Assembly: GCA_036396755.1 (NCBI GenBank)
Contig: DASWKG010000042.1
Coordinates: 1-6,508, forward strand
DNA length: 6,508 nucleotides
Origin: DASWKG01 sp036396755
Lineage (GTDB): Bacteria; Actinomycetota; UBA4738; CALAEC01
Reading direction: 5' to 3'
The notes beneath the pieces are model-generated. The model saw only the letters and a program-made list of their open reading frames with translations, did no database searches and was not told where the DNA came from. Shown here piece by piece: positions 1 through 6,508 of this stretch; position 1 is the stretch's first letter; each line of letters opens with the position of its first letter. The position numbers were made by a program, and so were the translations under genes.

Positions 1-138
1 TTCGGATTGCCGGACCCCTCCACCGAGGAGGGCCGGAAGGCCTTGAGCAAGCTCCGAACCGGCGAGCTGAAGGTGCGCGGCATGGTCCTGCACACGGGCC
101 TCCTCTCGCGGCTGAACCGACTCCTGTCCGTGGCCTGA
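1..138 (+). CDS. 3' end of an unidentified protein (partial)
   Basis: The frame is open from the first base of the window and closes at TGA 136-138, leaving 45 C-terminal residues. The visible peptide is charged and moderately helical (for example EEGRKALSKLR, then LLSRLNRLLSVA). I recognise no motif in it and assign no function. It runs in the same direction as the CAP-domain gene that starts 3 bases after its stop, so the two are probably co-transcribed. Codon use is GC-rich in the third position, like its neighbours, which supports real coding. Confidence 0.6.
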   Translation, partial: FGLPDPSTEEGRKALSKLRTGELKVRGMVLHTGLLSRLNRLLSVA

Positions 139-141
139 GCC

Positions 142-567
142 TTGCGGATCACGGTCTTCCTCCTGATCCTGGCCGTCTCGCTGTTGGGGTTCTCGCCCGT
201 CTCGTCGGCGGGGGGCGGGGTGGGGACCTCCTCGGAGCGACGGCTGTACGGGCTCGTGAACGAGTCACGATCGAAGAAGGGCGTCGGCCAGCTGGATCTC
301 CGGCGCAACCTCACGCGCAAGGCCCACCGCCACAGCCGGCGCATGGCCGCGCAGCGGCGCCTCTTCCACCAGTCGTCGTCCGCCTTCTCGTCCGGAACCT
401 GGGGAGAGAACGTGGCCCAGGCCAAGACGATCCGCCGCGCGCACAGGATGCTGATGAAGAGCCCGAGCCATCGCGAGAACATCCTCTGCGGCTGCTTCGA
501 CCGCATCGGCGTTGGTGTCGTGCGACGCGGCGGCTGGTACTGGGTCACCGAGATGTTCGTCGGCTGA
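142..567 (+). CDS. Secreted CAP/SCP-like domain protein (YkwD-type)
   Basis: This 141-residue protein begins with a hydrophobic signal peptide (residues 1-23, likely cleavage after SPVSSA). The rest is one small CAP domain. Its signatures are seen directly: AHRHSRRMA (62-70, His64), LFHQ (74-77), GENVAQ (88-93, with Glu89 and Asn90), SPSHRENIL (107-115, with His110) and the closing IGVGVVRRGGWYWVTEMF strand pair (122-139). His64, Glu89 and His110 match the conserved cavity residues of bacterial CAP proteins. Cys116 and Cys118 may form a disulfide. The start is TTG, chosen because it places the signal peptide exactly at the N-terminus. No strong ribosome site precedes it, and it probably depends on coupling to the upstream gene, whose stop is 3 bases away. 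Bacterial CAP proteins are extracytoplasmic and mostly of unknown role. The family call is secure; the biological role is unknown. Confidence 0.9.
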   Translation: MRITVFLLILAVSLLGFSPVSSAGGGVGTSSERRLYGLVNESRSKKGVGQLDLRRNLTRKAHRHSRRMAAQRRLFHQSSSAFSSGTWGENVAQAKTIRRAHRMLMKSPSHRENILCGCFDRIGVGVVRRGGWYWVTEMFVG

Positions 568-572
568 CGCGG

Positions 573-971
573 CTACCGCTGGGGCCGGTAGAGCTCGAGG
601 TCGGGCAGGACCTCCGACACCCGTTCGAAGTCGGTGTCCTCCGTCCAGAGGGCGGCCTCGGCACCGACGGCAGCCACGGCGATCGCGACGTCGGTGAGCG
701 GCACCGTGGCTCCCTTCCTTCGCAGGTCGCCCGCGGCCTCTCCGACGCGGCGCCACCCGGTGCGGTCGAGCCCGGCCCAGGAGGCCGTTCCCACGGCGAG
801 CCAGACCGCGTCGCGCTGGCCGGGTGCGGCGCCGGTCAGGAGCTCCGCGAGGACCGGCCCGCAGCCGACCACCGACTTCTCGGCCAAGAGCCGGTCGAGC
901 TCGGACGAGGCCGCCCCCGTCCCGCGGCGGAAGTAGGCGACCCAGATCGAGGTGTCGGGAAGGACCTTCAC
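573..971 (-). CDS. vapC: VapC-type PIN-domain ribonuclease toxin
   Basis: The 132-residue length is typical of VapC. The acidic PIN residues are in the expected places: Asp6 in LPDTSIW (4-10), Glu43 in VLAELLTG (40-47), Asp94 in LTDVAIAVAAV (92-102), and Asp112/Asp114 in WTEDTDFERV (109-118). These would hold the metal ion for RNA cleavage, and none is missing, so the nuclease looks intact. The start is GTG at 971-969; it gives the standard N-terminal strand MKVLPDTS. This GTG overlaps by four bases (GTGA) the stop of an antitoxin-like segment upstream, the usual vapBC arrangement. VapC toxins cut tRNA or rRNA and are held in check by a partner antitoxin; the target here cannot be read from sequence. 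The gene converges with the CAP gene, with only 5 bases between the two stops. Confidence 0.88.
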   Translation of the reverse strand: MKVLPDTSIWVAYFRRGTGAASSELDRLLAEKSVVGCGPVLAELLTGAAPGQRDAVWLAVGTASWAGLDRTGWRRVGEAAGDLRRKGATVPLTDVAIAVAAVGAEAALWTEDTDFERVSEVLPDLELYRPQR

Positions 972-1072
972 GTATGCCGGTCGAGTCGTCGGAGCTCGGC
1001 CGAGACGTCCTCGATGTCGACGTTGCCTCGCAGCTTGCGGGCCCGCTCGTAGGCGTCGGAGGAGAGGTATCC
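968..1072 (-). pseudogene. Antitoxin-like (VapB, ribbon-helix-helix type) remnant without a start codon
   Basis: Upstream of vapC, in a frame that stops at 970-968 and overlaps the toxin GTG, 34 codons read GYLSSDAYERARKLR and then DIEDVSAELRRLDRHT. A short strand, an Ala/Arg-rich helix, a loop and a second helix are the layout of a small ribbon-helix-helix VapB antitoxin, and the position and overlap fit vapB. However, there is no in-frame ATG, GTG or TTG near the beginning. The nearest ATG (1074-1072) sits one base out of frame, only one base after a purine-rich AGGGGG run. A single-base deletion near 1060-1070 would explain this, as would a sequencing error or a non-standard start. The antitoxin identity rests on shape and position, since the peptide is too short for certainty. 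Confidence 0.42.
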
Positions 1073-1080
1073 ATGCCCCC

Positions 1081-1089
1081 TGTTAGGCT
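1081..1089 (+). promoter_or_regulatory. Candidate extended -10 promoter of the meaB-mutase operon (leaderless)
   Basis: TGTTAGGCT fits an extended -10 element (TGN followed by TAnnnT, hexamer 1084-1089). It lies 7 bases before the meaB ATG at 1097, so transcription would begin at or next to the start codon. No Shine-Dalgarno sequence precedes that ATG, which agrees with a leaderless transcript. No convincing -35 hexamer is seen. This is inferred from sequence alone. Confidence 0.4.
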
Positions 1090-1096
1090 GTCGTGG

Positions 1097-2049
1097 ATGC
1101 GCGTGGACGAGGTGATCCGGGGTGTCCTGGGCGGCGACCGGCGGTCGATGGCCCGGGCGATCTCGATGGTCGAGGACGGCGCCGCCGACCTCCCAGAGCT
1201 GATCCACGGGCTCTTCCCGAGCACCGGGAAGGCGTGGACGATCGGGCTCACCGGCTCTCCGGGCGTGGGGAAGTCCACGCTGGCCGGAGCGCTCGTAAAG
1301 GCGACGCGCGAGCGGGAGAAGACCATCGCCGTGCTGGCGATCGACCCGACGTCCCCCTTCACCGGCGGCGCGCTCCTCGGCGACCGGCTGCGCATGCAGA
1401 CGCACGCCACCGACCCCGGGGTGTTCATCCGTTCGATGGCGACGCGGGGGCACCTCGGCGGGCTCGCGCTGGCGGCGCCCGAGGCCATCCGCATCCTCGA
1501 CGCCTCGGGGGTCGACCTCATCGTGCTCGAGACCGTGGGGGTCGGGCAGGCCGAGGTCGAGGTCGCGACCACCGCCGACACCACCCTCGTGGTGGTCGCG
1601 CCCGGATGGGGCGACGCGATCCAGGCCTCGAAGGCCGGCATCCTCGAGATCGCCGACGTCTTCGTCGTGAACAAGGCGGACAAGGACGGGGCGGGGGAGA
1701 CCGCCCGCGACCTCGAGCAGATGCTCCACCTCGGGCCCGAGCTGGAGTGGGCACCCCCGGTGGTGAAGGCCTCCGCCGCGAGCGGCGACGGCGTCGACGA
1801 CCTGTGGGAGGCCGTCGAGGGGCACCGCAAGCACCTGGAGTCGAGCGGGGGCCTCGAGCGCCGCCGCCGGGCGCGGCTGCTGCACGAGGTCGAGGGGATG
1901 GTGGCCGCCCGCCTCCGCCGCCGGGCCGCCGACGCCCTGGAGGGCCAGGCACTCGAGTCCCTCGCCGACGACCTCGCGGCCCGGCGCGTCGATCCCTACC
2001 AGGCAACCGATATCCTGTTGGGGAAGCTCTCCCCCGAGGAAGGAACCCC

Positions 2050-2053
<4 letters not shown>
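1097..2053 (+). CDS. meaB: MeaB/ArgK-type G-protein chaperone of a B12-dependent acyl-CoA mutase
   Basis: This 318-residue cytosolic GTPase belongs to the SIMIBI-class MeaB/ArgK family (human MMAA). Members gate delivery of adenosylcobalamin to acyl-CoA mutases and protect or repair the cofactor. Motifs seen: Walker A GSPGVGKST (53-61), AIDPTSPFTGGALLGDRLRM (81-100), the switch segment ATRGHLGG (115-122), the Walker B region LIVLETVGVGQ (141-151) and the guanine-specificity motif NKAD (192-195). All key residues are present. An Arg-rich helical C-terminus (about 255-310) corresponds to the dimerisation part of the family. The ATG at 1097 is chosen because the family N-terminal region begins here; the frame stays open further upstream but that stretch is antisense to vapC. 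The stop overlaps the next gene by ATGA, so the two are translationally coupled. This pairing identifies the mutase as its client. The older name ArgK (arginine transport kinase) is a historical misassignment. Confidence 0.95.
2038..2044 (+). promoter_or_regulatory. Ribosome binding site of the mutase gene inside the end of meaB
   Basis: GGAAGGA lies 5 bases before the ATG at 2050 and within the last codons of meaB. It supports the 2050 start over in-frame positions further upstream, and with the ATGA overlap it suggests coupled translation of chaperone and mutase. Confidence 0.65.
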
Positions 2054-3699
<1,646 letters not shown>

Positions 3700-3705
3700 G
3701 CGCCG

Positions 3706-4935
3706 TCAGATCGTGATCGTCGTCCTGCGGGTCCCGCAGTTGCCGCCGAAGCAGCCCTTCGCCCAGACGTCGTAGCTGCCGGGTGCCAGGCTCGCGGTGC
3801 TCAACGAGCCGGTGAACGAGCCGTCGGCCGCGACCGTCGCGGTCCCCGAGAAGCTCACGGCGCTCTCCGGCGTGCCGGCGGGCGCGATCCCGAGCCGGAC
3901 CTCCTTCGAGGGGACGGTGTAGGTCACGCCCTCCTCCCAGGCCGCGGAATCCTGCGTCGAGTCGTTCGACACGACCGCCTGGTAGGAGGCGACGGGGTTG
4001 CCGGCGAGCGACAGCTCGTTGCGCAGGAGCTCGGCCCCGGGCGCGACGCTCGGCGCCATCGCGCTGCCGATGGGCAGGAACGCCCGAACGATGCCGTCGT
4101 CGACGTCGAACTCGCCGGTGATCCATCCGATGTGGGGGCAGCTGTTCACGGCCCCCTGCACCTGGCCGCAGTTCCCGCGGAGCTGGAAGGCGGCGCCGGT
4201 GTGCGTCACGTGGCCGGACGGATCGTCTGGGGTCGAGGTGCTGGCGAGGTTGGACAGCTTCATCTGCACGAGGTAGTTGGTGGCGCTCGTCTTGAAGGGG
4301 AAGCCGTAGCGGATGACCTCCGGGAGCGAGCCGGTGTCGGGGAGCCCGGTGACGCGAAGCTCGAACGTGAGCAGCGGCGTGGCCGGATCGGGCTGGTAGA
4401 GGTACGCGCCGAGGAGATCGACGCCCGTCTCCTCGGGCGGGACCGTGCCGACCAGGGGACCATCGCCCGGGTCGTCCGGGGCGATCAGCTGCGGCCCCTG
4501 GCCTCCGAAGGCCGCGGACCCGCTCACCGACACCGAGCCGGCGCCCGGGGTCGCGGACAGCGACCCGACGGTCGTCGGGATCTGCCCCGGCTCCACGACG
4601 CTGATCGTCCCGGTCATGCCGGCGTGCACCTTGCACAGGTAGTTGAAGGTACCGACGCTGCCGAAGGTGTGGGTGAACGTGTCCCCGCCGTGCATGCAGC
4701 TCGTGGTCGCCGTCGAGGTGCAGCCGGGGCTCGAGTCCCAGGAGCCGTCGGCGGCGGTCACCGAGTGGGGGAGGCCACCTTCGTGGGCCCACTCGACGGT
4801 CTTCCCCTTCACGACGGCGAGCGATCCCGGCGCGAAGAAGCTGTCGCCGATCTCCACGTCGCCGTGCGCCGAGGCCGGGGCGGCCGCGCTGAGGAGTCCG
4901 ATGACGATGAGTGTCGGGATGAGCTTCCTGGGCAT
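3706..4935 (-). CDS. Exported cupredoxin-domain (blue copper) protein with long C-terminal extension
   Basis: The 409-residue precursor has a clear signal peptide (residues 1-23, MPRKLIPTLIVIGLLSAAAP then ASA), so the predicted mature protein starts HGDVEIGDSFFAP. Residues 24-115 form a plastocyanin/amicyanin-like domain with type 1 copper ligands His57 (LPHSVT) and Cys101, His104 and Met107 (LCKVHAGM). Cys72 and Cys80, in the loop between them, may form a disulfide. Residues 116-409 are rich in Gly, Ser, Thr and Val, look like beta-sandwich material, and contain possible disulfide pairs Cys256/Cys266 and Cys395/Cys400. I do not recognise a named domain there. The last about 70 residues (VSFSGTATVAADGSFTGSLS, then PGSYDVWAKG) resemble an Ig-like fold. 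No membrane anchor or lipobox is seen, so it is secreted or loosely wall-associated. A copper-binding or electron-transfer role is inferred from the ligands. The ATG at 4935 is preceded by a strong ribosome site. The gene converges with the mutase gene, 6 bases apart, without an evident terminator. Confidence 0.88.
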   Translation of the reverse strand: MPRKLIPTLIVIGLLSAAAPASAHGDVEIGDSFFAPGSLAVVKGKTVEWAHEGGLPHSVTAADGSWDSSPGCTSTATTSCMHGGDTFTHTFGSVGTFNYLCKVHAGMTGTISVVEPGQIPTTVGSLSATPGAGSVSVSGSAAFGGQGPQLIAPDDPGDGPLVGTVPPEETGVDLLGAYLYQPDPATPLLTFELRVTGLPDTGSLPEVIRYGFPFKTSATNYLVQMKLSNLASTSTPDDPSGHVTHTGAAFQLRGNCGQVQGAVNSCPHIGWITGEFDVDDGIVRAFLPIGSAMAPSVAPGAELLRNELSLAGNPVASYQAVVSNDSTQDSAAWEEGVTYTVPSKEVRLGIAPAGTPESAVSFSGTATVAADGSFTGSLSTASLAPGSYDVWAKGCFGGNCGTRRTTITI

Positions 4936-4942
4936 CGCTCCG

Positions 4943-4949
4943 CCTCCTT
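4943..4949 (-). promoter_or_regulatory. Shine-Dalgarno of the cupredoxin gene
   Basis: On the minus strand AAGGAGG lies 7 bases before the ATG at 4935. It fixes this start, which also places the signal peptide correctly, against in-frame positions further upstream. It also shows that this gene, unlike its divergent neighbour, has a normal leader. Confidence 0.8.
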
Positions 4950-5055
4950 GGCGTCCGGGCGTCTGTGAGCGATGCCTTCGACCCTGCCCGTCTCGAACCC
5001 TTTGTGCGCGTGCACAGAGCGCCAGCGTCGGTTCGCCAGCTGCAATCCTTCTCAG

Positions 5056-5084
5056 TTGCAATAAACCGCGTTTACCGGTTCAAT
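5056..5084 (+). promoter_or_regulatory. Candidate promoter of the nickel/cobalt transporter gene
   Basis: TTGCAA (5056-5061, 4 of 6 to the -35 consensus) and TTCAAT (5079-5084, 4 of 6 to the -10 consensus) are exactly 17 bases apart, and the in-frame ATG follows 6 bases later at 5091. This would give a leaderless or near-leaderless transcript, consistent with the lack of a good Shine-Dalgarno. It lies in the most AT-rich patch of the window. The TTGCAA also resembles a half of the Streptomyces Nur box, and a further TGCAA occurs at 5041-5045. Both hexamers are weak matches. Confidence 0.35.
5062..5074. promoter_or_regulatory. Perfect 5-3-5 palindrome, possible operator
   Basis: TAAAC-CGC-GTTTA is a perfect inverted repeat in the divergent region between the cupredoxin and transporter genes. 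It falls in the spacer of the candidate transporter promoter, where a repressor would block RNA polymerase. A second, overlapping imperfect dyad AACCG-(7)-CGGTT spans 5064-5080. The binding protein is unknown; it does not match a Fur-type 19-base consensus well. Confidence 0.35.
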
Positions 5085-5090
5085 GGATGG

Positions 5091-5939
5091 ATGATCGGGA
5101 GCGTGGAGAGCGGCTTCGGCTTCGGCCTGCTCGTGACCGCGTTCTGGTTCGGGTTCCGGCACGGGATCGACTGGGACCACATCGCGGCGATCACCGACAT
5201 CACCAGCTCGCAGGAGGAGCGCCGGCAGTCGCTGCGGCTGGGCACGCTCTACGTGCTCGGCCACGCGCTGGTCGTGCTGCTGCTCGGTGGCGCCGCCATC
5301 CTCCTCGGCGAGCGTCTGCCCGAGGGCGTCGACGAGGTGATGGGCCGGATCGTCGGGGTGACGCTGCTCGCCCTCGGCGTCTACGTGTTCGTCTCGCTGA
5401 TCCGGCACGGGCGCGACTTCCGCCTGCGCAGCCGGTGGATGCTCGTGTTCGCCGGGGCGAAGCGTGGGGCGCGGTGGGTCCGGGGCCGGCTCGGCCGCGA
5501 GGGTGACACGGCCGAGGCGGCGGGGACGGAAGCGGGGGAGTGGCATCACGGCCACCACGGCCGCCCGGGCCACCACCACCACGGCGAGCGGGACGCGCAC
5601 GCGGATCCCGACCTGAGCTACGGCGACCGCACGGCGTTCGGCGTCGGGATGATCCACGGCGTCGGGGCGGAGACCCCCACGCAGGTCCTGATCTTCCTCG
5701 CCGCGGCGGGGGCGGGGGGCCGGCTGGTGGGCGCGCTGGTCCTCCTCGCGTTCATCGTCGGGCTGGTCGTCGCGAACTCGATCATCACGATCGGCTCGGC
5801 GCTCGGGTTCCTCAGCGCGTCGCGGAACTTCGCGGTCTACGCGGCCGTGGCGGTGCTCACCGGCGTCTTCAGCCTGGCGGTCGGCCTGGTCTTCGTGCTC
5901 GGCGCGGAGTCGGTGCTCCCTGCGTTCTTCACCTCGTAG
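5091..5939 (+). CDS. Nickel/cobalt transporter (NiCoT/NicO type) with His-rich loop
   Basis: This 282-residue inner-membrane permease has about six hydrophobic segments (roughly 8-22, 50-73, 85-104, 180-205, 211-236 and 246-270). The first carries RHGIDWDHIAAI (23-34), which contains the HX4DH metal-selectivity motif of the NiCoT family (His24, Asp29, His30). A second motif, GMIHGVGAETPTQV (186-199), supplies His189 and the acidic Glu194. Between segments 3 and 4 is a hydrophilic loop of about 75 residues with a His cluster at 152-170 (HHGHH, then HHHH, then a single His), a likely metal-binding site. It should import or export Ni2+ or Co2+; direction and metal cannot be read directly, though the convergent Nur-like regulator favours nickel uptake. 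Cobalt for the cobalamin of the neighbouring mutase is an alternative. The ATG at 5091 is the only in-frame ATG just before the first membrane segment. The gene overlaps the regulator gene tail-to-tail by 11 bases. Confidence 0.87.
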   Translation: MIGSVESGFGFGLLVTAFWFGFRHGIDWDHIAAITDITSSQEERRQSLRLGTLYVLGHALVVLLLGGAAILLGERLPEGVDEVMGRIVGVTLLALGVYVFVSLIRHGRDFRLRSRWMLVFAGAKRGARWVRGRLGREGDTAEAAGTEAGEWHHGHHGRPGHHHHGERDAHADPDLSYGDRTAFGVGMIHGVGAETPTQVLIFLAAAGAGGRLVGALVLLAFIVGLVVANSIITIGSALGFLSASRNFAVYAAVAVLTGVFSLAVGLVFVLGAESVLPAFFTS

Positions 5940-6348
5940 CGGCCTGGCACGCGGCGCACAGGCCGCTGATCGCGAAGTGGGTGAGGTCCGGGAGGAAGCC
6001 CCGGTGCTTGCGAACCAGCCCCCGCAGCGACTCGGCCTCCGCGAGCGACAGGTCGTCGCCGGCGCCGCACCGCGAGCAGGTGAGGTGGACGTGCTCGCCC
6101 TCGCCCGCCCGATGGTACTCGGCCCCGCGCTCGAGGTGCGAGTGCTTGACCACGCCCTCCCGCTCGAGGAGCTCAAGGGTCCGGTAGACGGTCGAGGGGT
6201 TCACCGCCGGCATCGCCTTCTGCACCCGCCGCGCCACGTCCTGCGGGGTGATGTGGCCGACCGACCGCATCACCTCGGCGATGATGGCCTCCCGCTGGGG
6301 CGTGATGCGGTAGCCGCGCTGGCGCAGCATCGCCACGATCTCGGTCAC
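5929..6348 (-). CDS. Fur-family metalloregulator, Nur-like
   Basis: The 139-residue cytosolic repressor has an N-terminal winged helix (LRQRGYRITPQREAI 8-22; NPSTVYRTLELLEREGVV 50-67 is the recognition helix and wing) and a C-terminal dimerisation and metal domain. Structural zinc ligands are Cys91/Cys94 (TCSRC) and Cys131/Cys134 (CAAC). Likely sensing ligands are His32, His69/His71 (HSHL), His79, His86/His88 (HVH) and His124. The run STVYRTLELLE plus KHSHL and HFAISGLC is closer, from memory, to Streptomyces Nur than to Fur or Zur. Of the recalled Nur nickel site (His33, His86, His88, His90) three have counterparts (His32, His86, His88) and the fourth is Gly84. It probably represses nickel-uptake genes, with the adjacent transporter the obvious target. 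The start is GTG at 6348, with a -10-like hexamer 7 bases before it; ATG at 6330 is an alternative. Fur-family membership is certain, nickel specificity moderate. Confidence 0.92.
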   Translation of the reverse strand: MTEIVAMLRQRGYRITPQREAIIAEVMRSVGHITPQDVARRVQKAMPAVNPSTVYRTLELLEREGVVKHSHLERGAEYHRAGEGEHVHLTCSRCGAGDDLSLAEAESLRGLVRKHRGFLPDLTHFAISGLCAACQAATR

Positions 6349-6351
6349 GCG

Positions 6352-6368
6352 ACGCAGTCTACTTGCAG
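6352..6368 (-). promoter_or_regulatory. Possible Nur-like box overlapping the regulator's own -10
   Basis: On the minus strand the sequence reads CTGCAA-GTAGA-CTGCGT. The Streptomyces Nur box is recalled as tTGCaa-N5-ttGCAA; this site has the N5 spacing and 8 of 12 half-site positions. Within it, TAGACT (6361-6356) is a TAnnnT-type -10 placed 7 bases before the GTG at 6348, giving a leaderless transcript. A regulator bound here would shut its own promoter. The second half-site is poor, so this is tentative. Confidence 0.35.
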
Positions 6369-6396
6369 CAGCGACGCAGATGCCCCTCGAGGAGGG

Positions 6397-6508
6397 TCAG
6401 CTGCCGAGGAACCGGACCAGGGCCTCGGCGATCTCCGCCGGGGCGTCCTCCTGGATGTAGTGCTTGCCCTCGGGGATCTCGACGACCTCGGCGTCGGGGT
6501 AGAGGCCG
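6397..6508 (-). CDS. Alpha/beta hydrolase C-terminal end, haloalkane dehalogenase-like (partial)
   Basis: The minus-strand frame enters from the right edge and stops at 6399-6397, showing 36 C-terminal residues. EGKHYIQEDAPAEIAEALVRFLG is interrupted by nothing and matches the end of the haloalkane dehalogenase and related epoxide hydrolase-like group: Gly-Lys-His-Tyr-Ile-Gln-Glu-Asp-Ala-Pro holds the catalytic histidine (codon 6462-6460), and the last helix closes the fold. The nucleophile and cap domain lie outside the window, so the substrate is unknown and dehalogenase activity is only a possibility. The gene runs toward the Fur-family regulator 48 bases downstream, so readthrough into that gene is possible in addition to the regulator's own candidate promoter. 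Confidence 0.75.
   Translation of the reverse strand, partial: GLYPDAEVVEIPEGKHYIQEDAPAEIAEALVRFLGS

Noticed and set aside
824..1096. In-frame upstream extension of meaB
   Set aside because: It lies antisense to vapC, reads as Arg/Pro/Ser-rich sequence, and MeaB proteins begin at about the 1097 ATG.
265..1830. Long minus-strand open frame across CAP, vapC and meaB
   Set aside because: Composition is Ser/Pro/Arg-rich without any recognisable motif, and the stretch is covered by three well-supported genes in other frames. Such frames are common in GC-rich DNA.
1093..2049. In-frame upstream extension of the mutase from GTG 1093
   Set aside because: The translation is low-complexity Gly/Arg/Pro in the shadow of meaB, and the true start at 2050 has an ATGA overlap and a ribosome site.
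3725..3739. Palindrome CTGCGGG-T-CCCGCAG near the mutase-cupredoxin junction as a terminator
   Set aside because: It lies inside the end of the cupredoxin coding region, has an unworkably short loop unless pairs are opened, and no T run follows.
4965..5090. Upstream in-frame start of the transporter at GTG 4965
   Set aside because: The added 42 residues are hydrophilic, lack conservation features and would span the likely promoter and palindrome.
5052..6176. Long minus-strand open frame opposite the transporter
   Set aside because: Arg/Pro/Ala-rich antisense translation; the transporter and regulator explain the stretch.

Overview
The window is very GC-rich (roughly 70% by eye), uses GTG and TTG starts freely and has very short gaps between genes. 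Together with the gene types (a Nur-like Fur regulator, a split acyl-CoA mutase with its MeaB chaperone, a VapC toxin, secreted CAP and cupredoxin proteins) this points to an actinobacterium. A Thermoleophilia-like lineage is a guess that cannot be proved from this stretch. There are no rRNAs, tRNAs, CRISPR arrays, insertion sequences or phage genes.

Layout, left to right. (1) 1-138: the tail of an unidentified + strand gene, followed after 3 bases by a small secreted CAP/SCP-like protein (142-567). (2) 573-1072, minus strand: a VapC-type PIN-domain toxin. Upstream of it, overlapping by four bases, is an antitoxin-like reading segment that has no usable start codon, so the pair looks damaged. 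(3) 1097-3699, + strand: a two-gene operon of a MeaB-type G-protein chaperone and the large catalytic subunit of a B12-dependent acyl-CoA mutase, joined by an ATGA overlap. The active-site positions that separate family members read Phe/Ala/Gln, as in isobutyryl-CoA mutase rather than methylmalonyl-CoA or 2-hydroxyisobutyryl-CoA mutase. The small B12-binding subunit is not in the window. (4) 3706-4935, minus strand: an exported blue-copper (cupredoxin) protein with a long unassigned C-terminal region. (5) 5091-5939, + strand: a nickel/cobalt transporter of the NiCoT/NicO type with a histidine-rich loop. It converges with (6) a Fur-family regulator (5929-6348, minus strand) whose sequence resembles the nickel-uptake regulator Nur. 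(7) 6397-6508, minus strand: the C-terminal end of an alpha/beta hydrolase with the haloalkane-dehalogenase-like catalytic-His motif.

How the genes may work together. MeaB loads, protects or repairs the cobalamin cofactor of the mutase. The transporter and the Fur-family regulator look like a local nickel (or cobalt) uptake and control pair: TGCAA-type elements resembling halves of the Streptomyces Nur box lie over the candidate promoters of both genes. Three + or minus strand genes (meaB, the transporter, the regulator) have a -10-like hexamer 6-7 bases before the start codon, suggesting leaderless transcripts. No wholly new system is evident. The points most worth a second look are the ICM-type mutase without its small subunit, the possible Nur circuit, the broken vapB, and the copper protein whose predicted mature form begins with histidine.
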